NCBI RefSeq assembly: GCF_001949145.1
Contig: NW_019091443.1
Span: 950,639-962,559, forward strand
Origin: Acanthaster planci
Taxonomy: Eukaryota > Echinodermata > Asteroidea > Valvatida > Acanthasteridae
DNA length: 11,921 bases
Direction of reading: 5' to 3'
The first letter of the stretch is position 1, and every line of letters starts with the position of its first letter. The notes below the pieces were generated by a model, which saw only the letters and a program-made list of their open reading frames with translations, did not search any database and was not told the DNA's origin. Of the stretch, positions 8,290 to 11,921 are shown in pieces. The position numbers and the translations under genes are program-made.

Positions 8290-8755
8290 TCCCCGGTGTG
8301 GAAGAAATTTAATAAAAATAATCTGATGGACTCCGACGACAGAAACTTTATGTTTAGATTAAGACACCGGACTCTACCAACAAAAGATGTCTTGCACAGA
8401 ATTGGTAAATCAATGATATATGTCCGCTCTGTAAGAGACACTTACACTTGTTTAAAAATTGCTCTAGTGCTTTCAGAGCTTGGATTGTTGTTGAATCACT
8501 GTTGAAAAAGTACACCGGGGACAAGTTTTTGTACTTGAATGACTTCAACCCAATATTTGGTCATAACCTCAGTCCTGTCCCAGCTGTCATTGTAGTTAAA
8601 ATGCTCAGAACTATTTGGAATGTTAGATGCAAAATGTGTTTTGATAATCACAATTCTCATGTTGTGGATCTAATTTTCCAATTTTAGAAAACTTTCAGAT
8701 TGTTTCTTCTGCCAAAAAAGAATTGAATGAAGCAAGAAGATTTCAGATTATACCA
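8290..8755 (+). pseudogene. L1/Tx1-like C-terminal zinc-finger region (element 3)
   Basis: The C-terminal domain of L1/Tx1-type ORF2 proteins carries a Cys-Cys...His-Cys zinc finger (zf-RVT type) thought to help RNA binding and target priming. Here PVWKKFNKNN, NFMFRLRHRTLPTKDVLHR and IGKSM precede a frameshift near 8420. The new frame reads ICPLCKRHLHLFKNCSSAF, with the CPLC and HLF-x2-C ligands intact, then AWIVVESLLKKYTG. It continues through VVKMLRTIWNVRCKM to a TAG near 8685, past which SAKKELNEARRFQ is read. The element's 3' end is probably near 8800-8850, where AATAAAA occurs at about 8840, but no tail or target duplication is clear. Confidence 0.82.
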
Positions 8756-8925
8756 GAAATAATGCCCTTTGCTCTAATAGTATTAACGGAGAGGTAAAAT
8801 TTCATTAAGGAATAAGCCATTTGCTAGTTAAATTTGAATAAAATCTGGTGCACTGAGTTACAGTATCTGACTGCACATAAACATAACAATTTGAATTCCC
8901 CAGACTAAAGACACTGTTGCTATAC

Positions 8926-9023
8926 CTTGTGATTCGGGGCAAGCTTTTGCATAGCGACCACCATCTCTGGCTCTGATAGTGACTTTTGAAGGAGTCTAAA
9001 AGGGAGCCTTCCAACAATGTCAG
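8926..9023 (-). other. Candidate 98-nt exon (weak)
   Basis: On the minus strand a stretch ending TTTGCAGTTTATTTCTTAG (acceptor-like) precedes an open 98-nt segment followed by GTATAG (a weak donor). Translation in the phase left open gives DIVGRLPFRLLQKSLSEPE and MVVAMQKLAPNHK, a compositionally ordinary, protein-like peptide unlike the neighbouring transposon frames. I cannot assign it to a family. It is the only place in the window that might be a host coding exon, other than the 27-nt segment near the start. A fragment of another retroelement protein or chance is at least as likely. Confidence 0.25.
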
Positions 9024-9277
9024 CTAAGAAATAAACTGCAAATACCAACCATTTTCACAGTACAAATCATATTTTATTAACAAATCAAAATGAACATGCA
9101 CTAGCAATTGTAATGGCTATATTTAAAATTTGTATACATTTTCATTTGACCGCTGCAGTACATGTACATGTACCTAAACTGGTTGTGTGCAATTGCGCAT
9201 GTAAAAAAAATTGTGTGTATGTACATGTAACTTTTGTATTAAAGTCCACATGCACCAATGCATGTGACTTTGTTTTT
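9024..9277. other. Gypsy 3' flank, no gene seen
   Basis: AT-rich sequence with CA/TG-rich short motifs and three overlapping or nearby TACATGTA octamers (9159, 9165, 9222). The 95-codon plus frame at 9113-9400 runs into the antisense of the integrase fragment and is not called. An LTR would be expected downstream of a complete gypsy pol on this strand, but none can be defined from one copy. Confidence 0.4.
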
Positions 9278-9664
9278 CTAAATCAACCACTGTCTGCACC
9301 ACTCTCCTTTTCCTCTGGCTGCCCGTGTAGTGAGCAGCATGTCAGCTGGCAGTTTGGGCTCTCTCAGAAACACAATGAAGAATGGGGTGTATACTGTTGA
9401 TTCAAGTACACTACTGTTATACATGTACACAAAAGTCAAGGCTTCCACATGCACTGCCCAATTCCCCCCAGGCTGCTCTAAGGTGCGTAGCATAGACAGG
9501 AAGGTGCGGTGAACTCTCTCCGTCATGCCATTATCCTGGGGATGGTAAGGAGTCGTCTTGGTTTTCTGTACATTGAAGAGGCGGCACAGCTCTGTGATGA
9601 CCCTGAATTCCAAACACCTCCTCTGGTCCAAAAGGATTCTCTCTAGGATGCCGCAGTTCACCAC
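9278..9664 (-). pseudogene. Gypsy integrase core, C-terminal half
   Basis: This 128-codon frame is the second half of an rve-type integrase core, the enzyme that joins retrotransposon cDNA to chromosomes. It contains LLDQRRCLEF with the second catalytic Asp (codon 9626-9628), ITELCRLFNVQKTKTTPYHP, and NGMTER with the catalytic Glu (9518-9520). Asp and Glu are separated by exactly 35 residues, the D(35)E spacing of the superfamily. LSMLRTLEQPGGNWAVHVEA and YTPFFIVFLREPKLPADMLL follow, as usual in animal gypsy elements. FVYMYNSSV carries an extra Met-Tyr relative to the common FVYNS form, coinciding with TACATGTA at 9420-9427. The first half lies beyond the insertion at 9665-10172. Confidence 0.93.
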
Positions 9665-10172
9665 TTTGCGCTGGGAAATTTAACCATGTTTTTTCAGCTG
9701 GGCTGGGTGATTTTTTTTATTTTTTACTGTTTTCAAAATTCTTTAAAAATTCATAACTTCATATACATGTATTAGACGTTTACAACCACACAAATGACTG
9801 TCTGGTGGTTACTCACTGCTGACAGACAACATCTATTGACACCCAAGTATTTCAGCCCGGCCTATCACCTTGTAAAAAGAGCCCAGATTGTGTGGTGTTA
9901 GGTAATTTCTTTTGTTCCCAAAACTGGCACAGTGCACTGCTGGCGTCTCTTCAATAGGGGTCAGATTAGCGTGTCGCAGTATTGTATCCCTCATCACTGG
10001 AACCCTTTTGTCCCGGTGGTAATCTGCTTGCTCTGAATGCCACAAACAGTGGTATAATCTTTCAAAACAATGACGGATTTCCTCTGCTGTTGACAACTGA
10101 AAAAATCTTTGGCAATTCCCAGCAGCTCAGTCTTTTGTTCCAACTACGGTATTTTGTTAAAAGGCCCAGCTG
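9665..10172 (+). mobile_element. Diverged TTAA-element relative (copy 2) inside gypsy integrase
   Basis: About 9690-10165 aligns with 4880-5340 of copy 1, sharing GTTTTCAAAAT, GTATTTCAGCC, AGAGCCCAGATTGTG, CAGTGCACTGCTG, TCAATAGGGG, AGATTAGCGTG and CCGGTGGTAATC. It is much more diverged than copy 3 is. Its ends differ: GCTGGGAAATTTAAC (9670-9684) and the complement of GCTGGGCCTTTTAAC (10156-10170) match at 12 of 15 positions, each with TTAA inside, and the outer CCACT...CCGGGG terminus is missing. The gypsy frame breaks after its GLWQML residues (10173) and resumes at VVNCG (9664), giving the normal spacing, so the insertion limits are good to a few bases. The 87-codon minus frame at 9833-10096 is not open in copy 1. 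Confidence 0.78.
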
Positions 10173-10330
10173 GAGCATTTGCCAGAGGCCCTTAGCAACA
10201 GTTGTAGCCATCTGGTCTCTCATCAGGTACGCTTACAAGTAATGCGTGAAGTGATCGGATATGACCAACAAGTGTTCATACCCTCCTGACGACTTCTCTA
10301 GGCTCAGAAAATCTACACAGATCAACTGGA
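10173..10330 (-). pseudogene. Gypsy integrase core, N-terminal half
   Basis: On the minus strand this reads LICVDFLSLEKSSGGYEHLL, then VISDHFTHY, an interruption, and DQMATTVAKGLWQML. CVDF holds the first catalytic Asp (codon 10311-10313). The GGYEHLLVISDHFT block is highly characteristic of Ty3/gypsy integrases. Together with the half at 9278-9664 all three catalytic positions are visible, but they are separated by a 508-bp insertion and a stop, so the enzyme is dead. Confidence 0.88.
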
Positions 10331-10389
10331 GAAAACATGATATTTTGATGTTCAGTAGGGTACATGTAGCACTCCTCTTTCCATCTGGT

Positions 10390-10750
10390 GATTTTCGTAG
10401 CGCACATCATTTGAACGTCTTAATATAGCTCTTAACATCAGTGTGTAACCCAGTCCGGTGGAAACGACGCTTGATCTGCTGAGGAGTCTTGATGAAGATG
10501 ACCCATTTTAGCATGAAGGCTGAGTAGAGCTGACTGCTGTAGTGTTTGAGCTAGAACAGGAATACTTCCTCATCTGGTCATCATTAGTACTACATGTAGT
10601 GTGCAAAAGTACTCCATGTCTGATCTCCAGTTTGTCCCAGGACCGAAGTATGCTATGAACAGGCTTTGGTTCACATTGTGATTGCCGACAGATTGGCTCA
10701 CATGTAAAGGTACTTTGTTGAGAGGCCTTCAGGTGCATGCATGACTCCAC
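10390..10750 (-). pseudogene. Gypsy integrase N-terminal zinc-binding region
   Basis: The minus-strand frame from 10750 gives ILRSWDKLEIRHGVLL, the strand preceding the integrase zinc domain. A shift then gives LAQTLQQSALLSLHAKMGHL with the paired histidines of the H2C2 finger, and another shift gives QQIKRRFHRTGLHTDVKSY. The cysteine pair is damaged: the first position is lost near an in-frame TGA, and CALRKSP retains the second. The domain normally helps tether cDNA ends. The region is broken by at least two frameshifts. TACATGTA lies at 10361 just downstream and at 10591 within it. Confidence 0.75.
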
Positions 10751-11084
10751 TCAACATTGAATCATCCTGTTAAGCCTCACGGAGGTAAAATTCATCCTTA
10801 ACCCCAACCCTCCTCAGTCCTCCAACAGGTGAAGGATTGAGGAGGGTTGTACCAGGCAACTTGAGGTGGTTTTGATCAGACTCCGATGCATCATCAGTGG
10901 AATGGGAATGGGGCTCAGTTCCATGGGCAGCACTTCAACACTGGGACAACAGCAACTGGCTCTCTTCAGTGACAGAACACTGCTGGACTTCAACTATCAC
11001 AACTGCTTTGGCTGGTCCAATCCGGACTTCCTCAGTCCCCTGTTCTGTTGTATCTAGAACGTGTTGTACCTCTTCTGTGGGATT
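10751..11084 (-). pseudogene. Gypsy pol spacer between RNase H and integrase
   Basis: Low-conservation connector of the pol polyprotein. Minus-strand pieces such as VQHVLDTTEQGTEEVRIGPA and VVIVEVQQCSVTEESQLLL can be read, followed by stops and a frame change. Nothing here identifies a separate gene, and the plus-strand frames at 10866-11151 are antisense shadows. The inverted pair CCTCAGTCCTCC and GGATTGAGGAGG near 10812-10847 may be chance. Confidence 0.6.
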
Positions 11085-11441
11085 CTACACAGGGCATCTG
11101 CATTGGAGTTGCTCTTCCCAGGCTGGTACAGAATATCTACTGGTAGATTAAGGACAGAAAGATCCTTGACCCAACGCCGACTGTGAGCATCAGGCTTTGC
11201 ACTCTTTAGTACATACAGGTGTACATGTAATTATGTTAAAGGGTTATTGTCTACGGCTGCTATGACTTTTTGCCCATACATGTACCAGTAGTCTCAAAAA
11301 TTTTTCGGCGAGTGCCCAGAATTCAAGCTTGTGGGCAGGATACATGTACTTCTTCTCAGCTGGGGATAAACTCCTGCTGGCATAGGACGCAACACATTCC
11401 CGACCATCCTGCACTTGGTTGAGCACAGCTCCAAGACCCAC
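11085..11441 (-). pseudogene. Gypsy RNase H domain
   Basis: RNase H removes the RNA strand during reverse transcription. The minus frame from 11441 reads VGLGAVLNQVQDGRECVASY, then ASRSLSPAEKKYMYPAHKLE and FWAL. After a shift DYWYMYGQKV and DNNPLT appear, then a stop-containing 18-nt interruption, YVLKSAKPDAHSRRWV, and finally YQPGKSNSNADALCR, the usual C-terminal DADALSR-type ending near 11085. Animal gypsy elements normally read KxYPAHKLEF and DYLYGxxF, so this copy has an extra Met-Tyr pair in both places. Each pair coincides with a TACATGTA octamer (11341 and 11277), and the 18-nt interruption carries a third (11222). The domain is truncated at its N-terminus at the junction with repeat copy B. 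Confidence 0.92.
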
Positions 11442-11442
11442 T

Positions 11443-11640
11443 GTGTGTACAAGGGGATTAACATGTCCTAAAGTACAAGATACTACACAGTCATGGGTCT
11501 ACCATCTCATCAAGAATGCAATTCTTCTGCCCTGCCATAATAAACTGTTACTTCCAAGAAAAGAGGAACAAAGGACCGAGGCATGGTCTATACTACATTG
11601 TAAGTGTTTGGATACTACGGTACACATAAGTCTATACACA
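11443..11640 (+). repeat. Dispersed repeat copy B
   Basis: Direct repeat of 3322-3515, in the same orientation, beginning within a few bases of the broken gypsy RNase H frame. TTAA element copy 3 begins 31 bp downstream of the last clearly shared block, at 11671. The region may extend to 11670, where similarity to copy A becomes too weak to trust. The 140-codon plus frame at 11419-11841 crosses gypsy antisense, this repeat and the TTAA element and is an artefact. Family unknown. Confidence 0.75.
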
Positions 11641-11674
11641 AGGTTCAAGTCACAAAAACCAGGAAAAATATTAA

Positions 11675-11921
11675 CCACTACCTGCCGGGGACTCCGAAAT
11701 CGATGCCGTACGGTTTATATGCGTGGCCGGGGTCTCCGAACTCGGACAAAGGAAACAGGGCCCTGTAACAAAAGACCGTACTCCGAAAAAAAGACCAGGC
11801 TGCTGGGCATTACCGGCATTATTCACTCCCAAAAGTGGTGATAATCCAGCGTTGTTTTGAAACCGTATACCAGGGTTTGGGGCATTGAGAGCGAGCGGAT
11901 TACCACTGGGGACAAAAGCAC
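11675..11921 (-). mobile_element. TTAA-inserting DNA transposon copy 3 (inverted, cut by window end)
   Basis: TTAA at 11671-11674 is followed by CCACTACCTGCCGGGG (11675-11690), identical to the right terminus of copy 1 read inward. The 247 bases visible match the complement of 5185-5431 with about 14 differences by hand count, roughly 94% identity. Three CTCCGAA motifs (11692, 11734, 11781) correspond to the subterminal repeats of copy 1. The other end and second TTAA lie outside the window. The orientation is opposite to copy 1, so the two bracket about 6.2 kb as a large inverted pair. Confidence 0.88.

Larger units (their letters stand above)
22..11348. repeat. Dispersed palindromic octamer TACATGTA, 22 sites
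   Basis: Exact TACATGTA starts at 22, 201, 570, 996, 1448, 2623, 3470, 4044, 4441, 4447, 7562, 7568, 9159, 9165, 9222, 9420, 9764, 10361, 10591, 11222, 11277 and 11341. Overlapping pairs at 4441, 7562 and 9159 form TACATGTACATGTA, a two-step ladder of a six-base unit. With about 40% GC, chance predicts roughly 0.3 sites in the window. Sites lie in intergenic DNA, in two retrotransposon families and in one copy of the TTAA element, so no single transposon family explains them. Function is unknown. Confidence 0.9.
9278..11441 (-). mobile_element. Ty3/gypsy-like LTR retrotransposon remnant (RNase H to integrase)
   Basis: On the minus strand the order is RNase H (11441-11085), spacer (about 11080-10750), integrase zinc-binding region (about 10700-10390) and integrase core (10330-9278), as in Ty3/gypsy (Metaviridae-type) pol genes. 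Gag, protease, RT and both LTRs are absent. The 5' side is cut at 11441 exactly where dispersed repeat copy B begins. The core is interrupted by a 508-bp insertion (9665-10172). Frameshifts and stops occur throughout, so the copy is inactive. TACATGTA octamers occur at 9420, 10361, 10591, 11222, 11277 and 11341 within this remnant and mostly coincide with small insertions relative to the family's conserved motifs. Confidence 0.9.

Noticed and set aside
9820-9870. Minus-strand similarity to the 5S rRNA phrase around ATACTTGGGTG
   Set aside because: Only about ten bases resemble 5S rRNA and the rest of the gene or a polymerase III promoter is absent.
9833-10096. 87-codon minus-strand frame that looked protein-like
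   Set aside because: It is part of repeat copy 2; the homologous stretch of copy 1 has stops and indels, so it is not a conserved transposase piece.
10866-11151. Plus-strand frames of 63 and 84 codons
   Set aside because: Antisense to the gypsy pol spacer and RNase H end; no independent support.
11419-11841. 140-codon plus-strand open frame, the longest on that strand near the end
   Set aside because: It runs across three unrelated pieces (gypsy antisense, repeat copy B and TTAA element copy 3), so it cannot be an ancestral gene.

Overview
The window looks like intergenic, repeat-packed DNA from an animal nuclear genome, most likely a marine invertebrate; the phylum cannot be settled from the sequence alone. 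Nothing suggests a prokaryote: there are no long intact genes, no operon-like packing and no ribosome-binding sites. Protein-coding signal is confined to decayed transposable elements, with frameshifts and stops in all of them. I found no intact gene, tRNA, rRNA or CRISPR array. The octamer TACATGTA occurs 22 times, where about 0.3 would be expected at this length and composition.

Layout. 1-2200 has no recognisable protein. It holds a TATA-like box followed by a splice-like 27-nt segment (286-343), a near-perfect inverted repeat (438-546) and a purine-rich tract (about 1085-1430). 2236-2620 is a divergent tandem repeat with a period of about 141-146 bp. 3322-3515 is one copy (A) of an unidentified repeat whose second copy (B) lies at 11443-11640. 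3765-4430 (minus) is a reverse-transcriptase fragment of a non-LTR retrotransposon. 4495-7035 (plus) is a longer second non-LTR retrotransposon (endonuclease, linker, reverse transcriptase), split in its endonuclease by a 588-bp DNA transposon with TTAA target duplications. 7082-8800 (plus) is a third, L1/Tx1-like non-LTR element that keeps an endonuclease and a C-terminal zinc-finger region but has lost its reverse transcriptase. 9278-11441 (minus) is the RNase H-to-integrase part of a Ty3/gypsy-like LTR retrotransposon. A diverged relative of the TTAA element lies between the first and second catalytic aspartates of its integrase. From 11675 a third copy of the TTAA element runs off the window in inverted orientation.

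The pieces do not work together; they record nested insertion. The TTAA element entered the second non-LTR element, and its precise removal restores that reading frame. Repeat B abuts the broken 5' side of the gypsy remnant and was in turn entered by TTAA element copy 3.

The most unusual signal is the TACATGTA octamer. At several places inside conserved transposon protein motifs it corresponds to an extra six bases (two extra residues, such as Met-Tyr or His-Val) that these families normally lack. One TTAA-element copy also carries exactly six extra bases at such a site relative to its sister. This points to recurrent insertion of a palindromic hexamer, by a mechanism I cannot name.
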